Shown: positions 34,773-43,646 of the stretch, in pieces
How the letters are laid out: the number at the start of each line of letters is the position of its first letter
How positions within the stretch are numbered: the stretch's first letter is position 1
Origin: Neisseria sicca
Lineage (GTDB): Bacteria > Pseudomonadota > Gammaproteobacteria > Burkholderiales > Neisseriaceae
Length of the DNA: 64,000 nucleotides
NCBI RefSeq assembly: GCF_017753665.1
Contig: NZ_CP072524.1
Location: forward strand, 124,001-188,000
Direction: 5' to 3'
The notes under the pieces: model-generated
The model's input: only the letters and a program-made list of their open reading frames with translations
Told to the model about the DNA's origin: nothing
The model's database searches: none
Translations under genes and position numbers: made by a program

Positions 34773-35204
34773 TTAGCGTTTCAAAGCCAGCGTTAATACA
34801 CCCGCCGTAACCAGCCCCAGCCCTATCCATTCCTGAGTGCTGGGGCGTTCGTCCAGAAAGACCACTGCCATCAGCGCGACCAATACCAAGCTGAATTTAT
34901 CGACGGGGGCGACTTGCGAGGCGTTGCCCAGTTGCAGGGCTTTGAAGTAGGCGAGCCAGGATGCACCGGTGGCGAGGCCGGAGAGAATCAGGAAAGTCCA
35001 GTTTCTTCCTGTGAACCCGTTCACGCCCTGCCATTTGCCGGTATAGGTCAGGAACAAGACCAGCGCGGCGAGGATGACCAACGTGCGGATGAAGGTGGCG
35101 AAATCCGAATCGATGCCCTGCAAGCCCATTTTGGCGAAAATCGCCGTCAACGAGGCAAATCCTGCGGAAGCTAATGCCCAAAAAAGCCATGCGTTGCCGC
35201 TCAT
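34773..35204 (-). CDS. EamA-family small membrane transporter
   Basis: The 143-residue product has about five hydrophobic helices and one EamA domain: LFWALASAGFASLTAIFAKM, then FLILSGLATGASWLAYFKAL, VAPVDKFSLVLVALMAVVFL and DERPSTQEWIGLGLVTAGVL. Full DMT transporters carry two such domains; single-domain forms are thought to work as dimers. The substrate is unknown. The gene is convergent with the maltose cassette. Confidence 0.85.
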   Translation of the reverse strand: MSGNAWLFWALASAGFASLTAIFAKMGLQGIDSDFATFIRTLVILAALVLFLTYTGKWQGVNGFTGRNWTFLILSGLATGASWLAYFKALQLGNASQVAPVDKFSLVLVALMAVVFLDERPSTQEWIGLGLVTAGVLTLALKR

Positions 35205-35255
35205 GTTTTTCCTTTCTGAATCAAAATCCGACCTTATGGGTGATGGGAGAGATAC

Positions 35256-35362
35256 TATAGTGGATTAAATTTAAATCAGGACAAGGCGACGAAGCCGCAG
35301 ACAGTACAAATAGTACGGCAAGGCGAGGCAACGCCGTACTGGTTTAAATTTAATCCACTATA
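35256..35362. repeat. Correia element, 107 bp
   Basis: TATAGTGGATTAAATTTAAA and TTTAAATTTAATCCACTATA are perfect 20-bp inverted ends around the usual core. It lies upstream of the EamA gene, about 50 bases from its start and reading away from or into it, so it could supply a promoter. The rest of the gap 35205-35548 holds a single uptake sequence near 35529 and no gene. Confidence 0.93.
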
Positions 35363-35548
35363 TTGGGCGTCCCCATATTATATCTATCTGATGATGCGGA
35401 TGTGTTCCATCATACCACCGGATAGGGTGGCTTTAAAGGAAAAGGCCGAATCCCTGTTTTCGAGTTCGGCCATTTTGACGGTGAGGGATGGTCTGAAATT
35501 TTATCGGCGGTATTGGGCGGAATCTGTTTTCAGACGACTTATTGTCCG

Positions 35549-36361
35549 TCAGATAACTTTTTCTTTAAATTCGGGCTTTTTGTCGATAAAGCCGTCAATC
35601 GGCGCGTAGCCCAGGAAGTCGGCGTTTTCATCCATGACGACAATCCAGTTTTTGATTTTACCGCTGGTAAGCGGCAGGAAAAACAGAGGTTTGTCAGTTT
35701 GTTTGACGGAAGCGGTTTTGAGGATGTCCGCTTCGCTCATGTTGCGGGCGATGGCAAGTTGTACCAAGGGTTTCATCGCACTGCGGATTTTCGCGCGTTC
35801 GGCAGGACTGTCGGGCTGCCACCAATTCGGGCGCATACTGGGTTCTATACCTTTAAGCGAAAGGCTGAGGCTTTCGTTGGCTTCTTCGATGGATGCAGGA
35901 TCGCGCAGGGCAACGCGTTCGATACCGAACCACGGCAGTTGGCGCATTTCTTCAGGGGCTTTTGCTAAATCCGCTTCGTCGATTTCAGCGGCGGTAACAA
36001 TGTTGATGCGGTCTTTTTCAAAGGCTGCAACGACAGGGCGCGCTAAGGAAACACTGTGTAAGCCGTAAACCAGCGCGGCGAGCTGGATGATGCCGACCAA
36101 AGAAAAATCGGTAATGCGTTCGCGCAGTTTTTTCTTTGGGCTGGCGAGAATCAGTGTCAGCAGAGGGCCGCAGACAATATCGACCGAGACGACGAGTGTG
36201 TACAAATTCAATCCGCCCGTCAGTTCTGAATAGGGGTAGGGATACCAGACAGCGAAGACCAAAAGTGCCGCGAGGCCTGCAAGAATCAGGCTGACGACAA
36301 GATGCCAGCCTGCGTTTTTGAGGGCAAAACGCCAACGGGAGGGAGTTTGGGTATTTTCCAT
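35549..36361 (-). CDS. TfpX/TfpZ-like type IV pilin accessory protein
   Basis: The 270-residue product has three hydrophobic helices near the N-terminus and a soluble C-terminal part. The pattern [40 protein letters not shown] and [20 protein letters not shown], then AFEKDRI, agrees with the TfpX/TfpZ family, which assists pilin assembly in Pseudomonas and occurs in many Neisseria. In Pseudomonas the gene follows pilA; here no pilin gene is adjacent. The upstream gap (36362-36494) has no gene. The role here is inferred from family resemblance only. Confidence 0.75.
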
Positions 36362-36494
36362 TTGTTGTTTCCGTAATGTAATTATTGAGGGAATTATTTT
36401 TGAAGGTCGTTATTATATCTGAATATGACCGGCAACATAGAGTTTCATGGTACAAAACGTGAGAGATGTGGTGTGGCAGCAAAAGAATTGGCAT

Positions 36495-36540
36495 AAAAAG
36501 GTCGTCTGAAAACGGATTTGGGTTTTCAGACGACCTTTTA
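36495..36540. terminator. Uptake-sequence hairpin after yciO
   Basis: AAAAAGGTCGTCTGAAAAC and GTTTTCAGACGACCTTTTA form a strong hairpin with T tracts, 12 bases beyond the yciO stop. Confidence 0.87.
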
Positions 36541-36551
36541 GTTTTTTAGGC

Positions 36552-37172
36552 TTACAGACCGAATAGGGCGATGTCGCCTTTGCCTTGGCGGATGAGTTCC
36601 GTGCCGTCAGTCATGTCGATGACGGTGGTCGGCTCGGTGCCGCACCAGCCGCCGTCAATCACCAAATCGACGGCGTGTTCGAGGCGGTCGCGGATTTCGT
36701 AAGGATCGGTCAGCGGCTCGTCGTCTTCGGGCAGCATTAGGGTGCAACTGAGCAGTGGTTCGCCTAATTCCTGCAACAGGCTTAAGGCGATGTTGTTGTC
36801 GGGAACGCGCAGGCCTATGGTTTTGCGTTTCGGGTGCAGCGTGCGGTTGGGGACTTCTTTGGTCGCTTGCAGGATGAAGGTGTAGCTGCCCGGGGTGGCG
36901 GCTTTGAGTTGGCGGAACTGGGCGTTGTCGACTTTGGCGTAAGTGCCCAATTCGCTCAAATCGGCGCACATGAGGGTCAGGTGGTGTTTCAAGTCGATTT
37001 TGCGGATGGCGAGGATGCGTTCCATTGCGGCTTTGTCGCCGAGTTTGCAGCCGAGCGCGTAGCAGGAGTCGGTAGGGTACACGACAACCCCGCCGTTGCG
37101 GACGATGTCGGTGGCTTGTTTGATCAGGCGTTCCTGCGGGTTGTCGGGGTGGATGGCGAAGAATTGTGCCAT
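36552..37172 (-). CDS. yciO: YciO family protein (Sua5/YrdC fold)
   Basis: The product of 206 residues from ATG 37172 starts MAQFFAIHPDNPQERLIKQA and contains VVYPTDSCYALGCKLGDKAA, KHHLTLMCADLSEL, SYTFILQATKEVP, KRKTIGLRVPDN and PTTVIDMTDG, the YrdC-fold pattern. Length and sequence fit YciO rather than TsaC/Sua5, which make threonylcarbamoyl-AMP for tRNA; YciO is related but its physiological role is less clear. The frame runs 21 codons further upstream, but those contain nothing conserved. Confidence 0.88.
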   Translation of the reverse strand: MAQFFAIHPDNPQERLIKQATDIVRNGGVVVYPTDSCYALGCKLGDKAAMERILAIRKIDLKHHLTLMCADLSELGTYAKVDNAQFRQLKAATPGSYTFILQATKEVPNRTLHPKRKTIGLRVPDNNIALSLLQELGEPLLSCTLMLPEDDEPLTDPYEIRDRLEHAVDLVIDGGWCGTEPTTVIDMTDGTELIRQGKGDIALFGL

Positions 37173-37232
37173 GACGGCTTTCCTTTTGATGGTTTGTGTT
37201 ACCGATATTTTAAAACCGATACTTTGAAATGA

Positions 37233-37288
37233 CAAAAGGTCGTCTGAAAATACGGTTTCGGAACGGAAGCCGCGTTTTCAGACGACCT
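37233..37288. terminator. Uptake-sequence hairpin between yciO and ybaN
   Basis: AAAAGGTCGTCTGAAAA and TTTTCAGACGACCTT face each other around a 24-base loop containing a smaller palindrome (CGGTTTCGGAACGGAAGCCG). Confidence 0.82.
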
Positions 37289-37305
37289 TGGATTTTGAAC
37301 ACGAA

Positions 37306-37665
37306 TCAGGGTTCGGGACGCAGCCACATCCAGACGGCGATGCAGCCGCAACCTAATGTCGATGCCGCGCCTATCCACCATTGTTCGGGGAAGCGCCAAA
37401 ACATGAAGATGCAGGATAGGCCCATCATGCTGATGGCGAAGATTTTGGCTTTGCGCGGGACGGCGCCGTTGTTTTCCCAGTTTTGTATCATGGGGCCGAA
37501 ATAGCGGTGTTGGTGCAGCCAGCGGTGGAAACGGGGCGAAGCTCTTGCCCAACAGGCAGCGGCGAGCAGGACAAAAGGCGTGGTTGGCAGCAATGGTAGG
37601 AAAATGCCGATGATACCTAAAAGTAAGGAAACTGCGCCGCAAAAGATGAGTAAGTAGCGAATCAT
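37306..37665 (-). CDS. ybaN: YbaN family membrane protein (DUF454)
   Basis: The 119-residue product has the DUF454 signature: GIIGIFLPLLPTTPFVLLAA, CWARASPRFHRWLHQHRYFG, then PMIQNWENNGAVPRKAKIFA, followed by two membrane helices. It is an inner-membrane protein of unknown function, though in E. coli it has been linked with the priBC region. It ends 21 bases after the start of the region behind the DUF1415 gene and may be co-transcribed with it. Confidence 0.9.
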   Translation of the reverse strand: MIRYLLIFCGAVSLLLGIIGIFLPLLPTTPFVLLAAACWARASPRFHRWLHQHRYFGPMIQNWENNGAVPRKAKIFAISMMGLSCIFMFWRFPEQWWIGAASTLGCGCIAVWMWLRPEP

Positions 37666-37686
37666 ATTGTTGTTTTGTTGTAGGTT

Positions 37687-38274
37687 TTATTCGAATGCTT
37701 TGGTTTTGCCGTGATCAAATGGGCAGCGGGGAATATCGAGTTTGTCCCAGCCTTCATGTCCCATTTTTTCGAGCAGGGCGATATTGCGCTCGAAAATGGC
37801 GGAGGCATCGGGAAAGGCTTGTGCGGCTTTGGCGATGCTGTCTTCGCGGATGAGGTACAGGGTGGGGTAGGGCGAGCGGTTGGTGTAGTTGCCGATGTCG
37901 TCTGAATCCGTGCCTTCAAATTGGAAATCGGGATGAAACGGGGCGATTTGGATAATGCCTTCCAAACCGTTGTCGACAACGGCGGCATCGGCGATGTCGA
38001 GCATTTGGTTGAAGGTGTCGAAGTCGGGGAATAGGGTCGGGTGGACAAGCAGGGTGGTTTCCAGCTCGTCAGCGGGCGTGTCGCCCAAAAGCTGCAATTC
38101 GCGGTCTAGGTCTTCAAGGAAACCGTCCAGATGACGGGCTTGGCTGACGCTGATGCGCACGAGGTTTTTGACGTGCGGTGCTTTGGCGAAGGGGCAGAGG
38201 TTGAGCCCGATGACGGCTTTTACGAGCCATTGGCGGGTGTGGTCGGTTACGGTGGCGGAGTCGGGAGTAGTCAT
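37687..38274 (-). CDS. DUF1415 protein
   Basis: The 195-residue soluble product has the DUF1415 motifs: WLVKAVIGLNLCPFAKAPHV, TTLLVHPTLFPDFDTFNQML, GIIQIAPFHPDFQFEG and NRSPYPTLYLIREDSI. The CPFA near the N-terminus and the HPDF motif are invariant in relatives. Its function is not known. It is followed by ybaN 21 bases later, on the same strand. Confidence 0.9.
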   Translation of the reverse strand: MTTPDSATVTDHTRQWLVKAVIGLNLCPFAKAPHVKNLVRISVSQARHLDGFLEDLDRELQLLGDTPADELETTLLVHPTLFPDFDTFNQMLDIADAAVVDNGLEGIIQIAPFHPDFQFEGTDSDDIGNYTNRSPYPTLYLIREDSIAKAAQAFPDASAIFERNIALLEKMGHEGWDKLDIPRCPFDHGKTKAFE

Positions 38275-38642
38275 GCGGGAATTTTGGATTTAATTTAATT
38301 AAAAATAATTCTCAAAAAGTATAGCAAATAACATGGGTTTTAGGCAAAGGGCATGGGTGTGCGGATAGGGAAAATTGATGTGTGGCCAGTATGTAACAGG
38401 TCGTCTGAATATTTTTTTGTTTATGAAGAAACCCATAGCTGAAAACAACGAAAAAAAGAAGAAATTTTCCCGTCTAACCTATTGCGCCGACAGGGATTTT
38501 GCCGTTTAATGCGAACCTGCTGAATCAAGGGCCTGAGGCATATGCCGGCCGCCCCCACAGTTAACCTTTTGTATGTGGACAGTTCGTACTAACCCGCTGC
38601 CACCGCTGCAATGTTTTCCTCTTTCGCAAAAGGACTGTATCC
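38275..38642. other. Divergent gap between DUF1415 gene and polyamine-binding gene
   Basis: No gene is supported. It is AT-rich near 38290-38330 (TTAATTTAATTAAAAATAATTCTC), where promoters for one or both genes may lie, and has one isolated uptake core near 38400. AAGGA at 38629-38633 is the ribosome site of the next gene. Confidence 0.55.
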
Positions 38643-39779
38643 ATGAAAAAAACTTCAATGGCGGCGGCACTCATAGGCCTCGTCTTGACTGCATGCAGCG
38701 GCGGACAACAAACCGCCGCAGAATCTTCCGCCCCCTCTTCCCATACTGCGTCCGACAAGCTCAATATTTACAACTGGTCGGACTACGTCGATCCCGCCAC
38801 GCTCAACGCGTTTGAAAAAAATACGCGCATCCACGTCCGCTACGACTACTACGACAGCAACGAAGCCCTAGAAGCCAAGCTTTTGACCGGCAAATCCGGT
38901 TACGACCTCGTTGCCCCGTCTATTGCCAACGTCGGACGCCAAATCAAAGCCGGTGCGTATCAAAAAATCGACAAAAGCCAAATCCCGAACTACGCCAACA
39001 TCGATGCCGACCTGCTTGCCATGATGGCAAAAGTCGATCCGGGCAACCAATACGCCGTCCCTTATTTCTGGGGCATCAACACGCTCGCCATCAATAAAAA
39101 ACTGGTTCAAAAAGCCTTGGGGACGGAGCAGCTGCCCGAAAACGAATGGGATTTGGTGTTCAATCCCGAATACACCAAAAAGCTGAAATCCTGCGGCATC
39201 AGCTATTTTGACAGCGCCATCGAACAAATCCCGCTCGCGCTGCATTATTTGGGCAAAGACCCGAATACCGAAAACCCCGACGACATCAAAGCTGCCGTCA
39301 ACATGATGAAAAAAGTGCGTCCCGACATCAAACGCTTCACTTCGTCAGGCTATATTGACGACATGGCGGCAGGCAATCTTTGCGTCTCAGTCGGTTACGG
39401 CGGCGACTTGAATATCGCCAAAACACGCGCGCAAGAAGCGAAGAACGGCGTTGAAATCGAAGTTTTAACCCCTAAAAGCGGCGTCGGCATTTGGGTAGAC
39501 TCCCTGATGATTCCGCGCGATGCCCAAAACACCGCCAATGCGCATAAATACATCAACCACACGCTCGATCCCGAAGTCGCAGCTCAAAATGGCAATTTCG
39601 TTACCTACGCTCCCGCCAGCCGCCCTGCACGCGCATTGATGGACGGGAAATATACCGGCGATGCGTCTATTTTCCCGACCAAGGAATTGATGGATAAAAG
39701 CTTTATCGTATCGCCTAAATCAACAGATGCGAGCCGCCTGAGCGTCCGTTTATGGCAATCGCTGAAAGCGGGCAAATAG
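38643..39779 (+). CDS. Polyamine-binding lipoprotein (PotD/PotF family)
   Basis: The 378-residue product begins MKKTSMAAALIGLVLTACSG; C18 is the lipidation site, so it is probably membrane-anchored in the periplasm. The mature part has LNIYNWSDYVDPATLNAFEK, YDYYDSNEALEAKLLTG, KLKSCGISYFDSA, HYLGKDPNTENPDD and RFTSSGYIDDMAAGNLCVS, which is closest to PotF, the putrescine-binding protein. It would deliver polyamine to an ABC importer, but no permease or ATPase gene is nearby, so the partner must lie elsewhere. Specificity (putrescine or spermidine) is inferred. Confidence 0.9.
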   Translation: MKKTSMAAALIGLVLTACSGGQQTAAESSAPSSHTASDKLNIYNWSDYVDPATLNAFEKNTRIHVRYDYYDSNEALEAKLLTGKSGYDLVAPSIANVGRQIKAGAYQKIDKSQIPNYANIDADLLAMMAKVDPGNQYAVPYFWGINTLAINKKLVQKALGTEQLPENEWDLVFNPEYTKKLKSCGISYFDSAIEQIPLALHYLGKDPNTENPDDIKAAVNMMKKVRPDIKRFTSSGYIDDMAAGNLCVSVGYGGDLNIAKTRAQEAKNGVEIEVLTPKSGVGIWVDSLMIPRDAQNTANAHKYINHTLDPEVAAQNGNFVTYAPASRPARALMDGKYTGDASIFPTKELMDKSFIVSPKSTDASRLSVRLWQSLKAGK

Positions 39780-39801
39780 TAGTTTGATGCGTTGGAACAC
39801 T

Positions 39802-39846
39802 AAAGGTCGTCTAAAAATCAAATTTGGTTTTCAGACGACCTTTTTA
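39802..39846 (+). terminator. Uptake-sequence hairpin with a mutated left arm
   Basis: AAAGGTCGTCTAAAAAT and TTTTCAGACGACCTTTTT pair, but the left arm has lost the G of CTGAAA (CTAAAA), so only the right copy is an intact uptake sequence. It still works as a terminator hairpin. Confidence 0.82.
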
Positions 39847-40007
39847 CCGTACGATAGGGCGGGTTTTGGTTTGTCGTGTTGCAATATCGGATTGTTAAGG
39901 ATTTAGGTAAACTCAAATAGAATATGACTATGCTTAACCCGATACTGTCATTTTTACCAACGAAGGAACGAGGATAGCGTGAGATTTGCCCTTTCCTCAG
40001 TTTATAG

Positions 40008-40055
40008 AAAAGGTCGTCTGAAAACCCACAATCGGGTTTTCAGACGACCTTTTAT
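40008..40055. terminator. Uptake-sequence hairpin after the copper receptor gene
   Basis: AAAAGGTCGTCTGAAAACCC and GGGTTTTCAGACGACCTTTT pair around ACAATC, 16 bases from the stop codon of the receptor. Confidence 0.87.
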
Positions 40056-40070
40056 TTTCTCAATTCAACA

Positions 40071-42044
40071 TCAGAATTTCGCTTGCAGTCTCAACCAAGC
40101 GGTACGGCCGGGTTCGTTGACGCGCAAGGTTTGCGTGCCTGCTGAAGGGTCGCCGCCTTTGCTGACGAATTCGGCATAAGTTTTGTTGAACACGTTGTCT
40201 ATACCGGCCTGCAAGGTGGCGTATTTGCTGAATTTCCAGCCGGCATTGAGCGAGAGTACACCGAAGCCGGAAGAGGCGCCGATGTCCTGACCAACGATGT
40301 TACCTTGACCTTTGCTGTAACGGTTTTGTTTCGCTACGACACGCCATAACGCGCCTGCGCTGTATTTGCCGTTGTCAAAGGCGAGGGTGTTGTTCCACTC
40401 GAGCGGCGGGGTTTGCGCCAAAGGTTTGCCGTCGGTACGGTTTTTGCCGTGGGTGTAGGCGAGGCTGCTGCCGATTTCCCAGTTGGGCGCAAACGTCCAT
40501 TTGACTTCGGCTTCGCCGCCGAAACGCGAGGCTTTAACGTTGCGTACACCTAAATCCGTGCCTTGGCGTTCGAGTATGATGAAATTTTTGACATCGCTGC
40601 CGAATACGGATACAGAGGCGTGGAGGTTAGGACGTTTCCAGATGATGCCCGCATCGATTTGGCGGTTTTGTTCGGGATGGATGATTTTCTTTTTGGCGCG
40701 CAGACGTTCCCAGTAGTCGGGCGAGCGTTCTGCGATACCGAATCCGGCGTAGTATTTCAAGCCGTTATCCGTATCACGTTCCCAACGTAAGAAGCCGGAA
40801 TTCAAGTTGAATTTCTGATGTTTCAAGGCGGGATCGGTTACGTCTGCGGAATCATAATCCGCTTTGACACGGTCGTGGCGTAAGCCTGCTACCCAACGTT
40901 GTTTGTCGGTTTGCTGCCAAGCGGCTTCGCTGAAAACGCCCCATTGTTTGAAACTTTGGTTGGGCATAAAAGGCTTGTGGCTGTAACCGTCGCCGCCGCG
41001 TTCCATACGGGCGACGTGTACGTCGTCCATATAATCTACGCCGGTTTGCAGGTTGAGATTATCCCAATCGAAGGTAGCTTTCAGACGACCTGTGTCGGTG
41101 TTGCGTTTGGGGTTGTTGGCGTTTTTAATCTGTTTGCCTGCGGGGTTGCGGATGGTGCGCAGGCTGTATGTGTCCATGACGTGGTCGATTTCGCTTTCAC
41201 CGTAGCGCAATTCGAGTTCGCTGAACCAAGGGGTGAGGTTGCGTTGGGTAAAGCGGACGTTCCACGCGTCGCGATCGAATTTGCTGCCGTCCATCATGCG
41301 GTCGGCGTAGGCAACCTTGGCCCTGCTGCGTTCGTATGTGCCGGCGATGGTGGTGTTTTCGGTCGGTGTGATGCCCAGTTGCAGCATTTGGCTGTCTCGT
41401 TTGAAATGGGAGTGGACGCGGTTGCCTGAGCCGTCTTTGTAGTCGTCGGCTTCGTTATGGGAAATATTGCTGCGGACGTAGGCGTATTTGCCGCCGAATT
41501 CGGCTTCAAGCGAGCCGTCGCGGCGGTCGTTGCTGCCCGCGGTCAGGGAGGCGTTGATGTTGTAAGGTTTTTCGCTGAAATCAGGGTCTTTGCGGATGAA
41601 TTGCACCGAGCCGCTGACCAAACCCATGCCTTGGGTTACGGTTTGAGGGCCTTTGGTAACGACGACTTTGTCGAAAGAGTTCGGGTGGATGTAGGCAGTC
41701 GGCGGGTCCATACGCATACCGCAACCGCCGTAAATAAACTGGTCATCGGCGTTAATCGACAGGCGCGAACCGCCCAAACCGCGGAACAACGGATCGCCCG
41801 AGCTACCGCCTTTGCGGATGATGCTCATGTTGGGGACAGATTGTAAAAGGTCTGCCCCGTCTCCGGCAGGGAGGGGTTGCAAAGCAGCTTTGGGGTTGAA
41901 AGTAACGCTATTGGCTTTTTGTTGTTGTGTGCCGGTGACGGTGACAGGGGAAAGGGTAACAGTCTCTTCGGGAACGGGGTTTGTATCTGCCCAAGCTTGG
42001 GATACAGCTACGGCAAGCGGCAGAAGGAGTAACTGATGTTTCAT
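40071..42044 (-). CDS. TonB-dependent copper receptor (OprC/NosA type)
   Basis: The 657-residue product has a signal peptide (MKHQLLLLPLAVAVSQAWA, cleaved near residue 19), a TonB-box region TVTLSPVTVTGTQQQ and the plug motif FRGLGGSRLSINADDQFIYG. The next part, GGCGMRMDPPTAYIHPNSFD, contains the C-x3-M pair that binds copper in OprC. A 22-strand barrel follows, ending in WLRLQAKF with the terminal Phe of outer-membrane proteins. It would bring copper across the outer membrane using TonB. The start has AAAGGAG upstream. Confidence 0.9.
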   Translation of the reverse strand: MKHQLLLLPLAVAVSQAWADTNPVPEETVTLSPVTVTGTQQQKANSVTFNPKAALQPLPAGDGADLLQSVPNMSIIRKGGSSGDPLFRGLGGSRLSINADDQFIYGGCGMRMDPPTAYIHPNSFDKVVVTKGPQTVTQGMGLVSGSVQFIRKDPDFSEKPYNINASLTAGSNDRRDGSLEAEFGGKYAYVRSNISHNEADDYKDGSGNRVHSHFKRDSQMLQLGITPTENTTIAGTYERSRAKVAYADRMMDGSKFDRDAWNVRFTQRNLTPWFSELELRYGESEIDHVMDTYSLRTIRNPAGKQIKNANNPKRNTDTGRLKATFDWDNLNLQTGVDYMDDVHVARMERGGDGYSHKPFMPNQSFKQWGVFSEAAWQQTDKQRWVAGLRHDRVKADYDSADVTDPALKHQKFNLNSGFLRWERDTDNGLKYYAGFGIAERSPDYWERLRAKKKIIHPEQNRQIDAGIIWKRPNLHASVSVFGSDVKNFIILERQGTDLGVRNVKASRFGGEAEVKWTFAPNWEIGSSLAYTHGKNRTDGKPLAQTPPLEWNNTLAFDNGKYSAGALWRVVAKQNRYSKGQGNIVGQDIGASSGFGVLSLNAGWKFSKYATLQAGIDNVFNKTYAEFVSKGGDPSAGTQTLRVNEPGRTAWLRLQAKF

Positions 42045-42088
42045 CCTTAGGGCTCCTTTTATTGGTTTAGTTCATAGGTTGTAGTTAA

Positions 42089-42106
42089 ATACTACTTTGG
42101 TAGTAT
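42089..42106. promoter_or_regulatory. Inverted repeat upstream of the copper receptor
   Basis: ATACTAC and GTAGTAT form perfect 7-bp arms around TTTG, about 45 bases upstream of the receptor start and next to an AT-rich stretch. It is a candidate operator for a metal-responsive regulator; the protein is not identified. The rest of the gap 42107-42444 holds an uptake-sequence hairpin (42373-42407, terminator for serB) and no gene. Confidence 0.4.
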
Positions 42107-42372
42107 AAAGAATGTCAGGTAGTTTGTGAACAAGAAAACGATTTTGTTTAATTTAAGTCAATATTTTCAGTGCATAGCCAAATTATTTTAAGAACGGTAA
42201 TAACTGTATTGATTAATTGCCTGTTTCCAGTCTGTCAGGAAGAAAGGATAAGGTTGTTACGGGGGATGAAGAAGATCGTGTTTAGGAGCGGGGTGGATGC
42301 TTCGTTTTGGCGTATTGTTACTGCGTTTCCTTTGGTGTTCCGTTCGCAGTCATTACGATATTTCAAATAGCA

Positions 42373-42407
42373 AAAAGGTCGTCTGAAAATTTTTCAGACG
42401 ACCTTTG
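42373..42407. terminator. Uptake-sequence hairpin after serB
   Basis: AAAGGTCGTCTGAAAA and TTTTCAGACGACCTTT pair almost without a loop, 38 bases beyond the serB stop. Confidence 0.85.
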
Positions 42408-42444
42408 CTTTACTGGGAAACTCCTGACAACCGATGCAGACGGT

Positions 42445-43278
42445 TTATTTAAACCAACCCCTGACGCGTTCCAATCCGCCGAAATTGATGCAGGCATCGG
42501 CGATTGCCTGCGCTTTCGGTTTGGCGCGGTAAGCCACGCCTATGCCTGCCTCTTTGAGCATCGGAATATCGTTCGCACCGTCGCCCATCGCCAAAACCTG
42601 ATGCGGCTGCAATCCGAGGCGGTCGCGGTATTCACGTAATAAGTCCGCCTTTGCCTGCGCGTCGATGATTCTGCCTTTCAGACGACCCGTCAGCTTGCCG
42701 TTTTCAATTTCCAAAACATTGGCGTGTTGGTATTCGAAGCCGAGGCGTTGTTGCAGCCTTTCGGTGAAAAACGTGAATCCGCCCGACACCAACATGAATT
42801 TCACGCCGTGTGCCTTGCATTCGTCCAACAAAAATTCCGCGCCGGGTGAGAGCCGCAAAACGTTTTCATAAACTTCCGCCAAAACCCGTTCGTCCAATCC
42901 CGCCAACAGGGCGACGCGGCTGCGCAAAGACTGCTCGAAATCCAATTCGCCGCGCATCGAGCGTTCGGTAATTTCCGCCACGCGGTCTTTCAAGCCGACG
43001 CCCGCCGCAATTTCATCGACGCATTCAATGGTAATCAGCGTCGAATCCATATCGCTGACAATCAGCCCGAGTTCACCGAACGCCCTATCGGGCAACACGG
43101 CATGGTCGATTTGACGGCTGTCCAGCAACGCCGCGTCTGCCTCGCTTAAAGAAAATCCTTCTTCAACGATGAAACGCATACGCTTTTCATCGGCGTAATC
43201 AGGCTCGGGCAGGCGGGAAAGAAGGGCGGAAGGCAGGGCTTCGGCGGAAGGAAGTTGGAGGACGAGGGCGTACGGCAT
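42445..43278 (-). CDS. serB: Phosphoserine phosphatase
   Basis: The 277-residue HAD-family product has the catalytic loop GLIVSDMDSTLITIECVDEI (nucleophile in DMDST), the cap region ERSMRGELDFEQSLRSRVAL, MLVSGGFTFFTERLQQRLGF and LAMGDGANDIPMLKEAGIGV. It makes L-serine from phosphoserine, the last step of the pathway. The N-terminal part (about 75 residues) precedes the HAD domain as in other proteobacterial SerB. An in-frame uptake sequence lies near 42675. Confidence 0.97.
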   Translation of the reverse strand: MPYALVLQLPSAEALPSALLSRLPEPDYADEKRMRFIVEEGFSLSEADAALLDSRQIDHAVLPDRAFGELGLIVSDMDSTLITIECVDEIAAGVGLKDRVAEITERSMRGELDFEQSLRSRVALLAGLDERVLAEVYENVLRLSPGAEFLLDECKAHGVKFMLVSGGFTFFTERLQQRLGFEYQHANVLEIENGKLTGRLKGRIIDAQAKADLLREYRDRLGLQPHQVLAMGDGANDIPMLKEAGIGVAYRAKPKAQAIADACINFGGLERVRGWFK

Positions 43279-43646
43279 GGCGGTGGCTCAAAAAATGCGG
43301 ATTGCGGATTATAGCAAAGCCTGAAGATTTCATATCGGGAAGGTCGTCTGAAACGGGCTTCCTGATGAAAACCGTATGCGTGTAGCGATGCGATGAAGCG
43401 GTTTTCAGACGACCTTTGAGGGCGAAATGATTCTTTTGAATCAAAACAGAACGCCTATTCGCCGTCATGGCTGCTTTTGTGTGTATGGCATGACGGCAGC
43501 GGTACGGTTTGGTTTACCTGCCAAGATTGTCCGCAGACAGGTTGCTTGAAATTTTCGGTAAATTTGCGGGTAAAACTTACACGACGGGATTCGGTAAAGC
43601 TTGGCATGTGGCGTCGGCAAGTTTGTCCTAATATCCAAACTTTGCC
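43279..43646. other. Gap between the PHP gene and serB
   Basis: No gene is supported. It holds one uptake-sequence inverted pair (43338-43417, with a 50-base loop) and otherwise unremarkable sequence. Confidence 0.6.

Noticed and set aside
35391..35609. A 72-codon frame beside the TfpX-like gene
   Set aside because: It includes an uptake sequence and overlaps the end of the real gene on the other strand.
38290..38325. A Fur box before the polyamine-binding gene
   Set aside because: The AT-rich stretch TTAATTAAAAATAATTCTC resembles Fur sites only in base composition; the needed hexamer pattern is not met.
42170..42370. A 66-codon frame between serB and the copper receptor
   Set aside because: It has no motif and no ribosome site and lies in promoter-like sequence.
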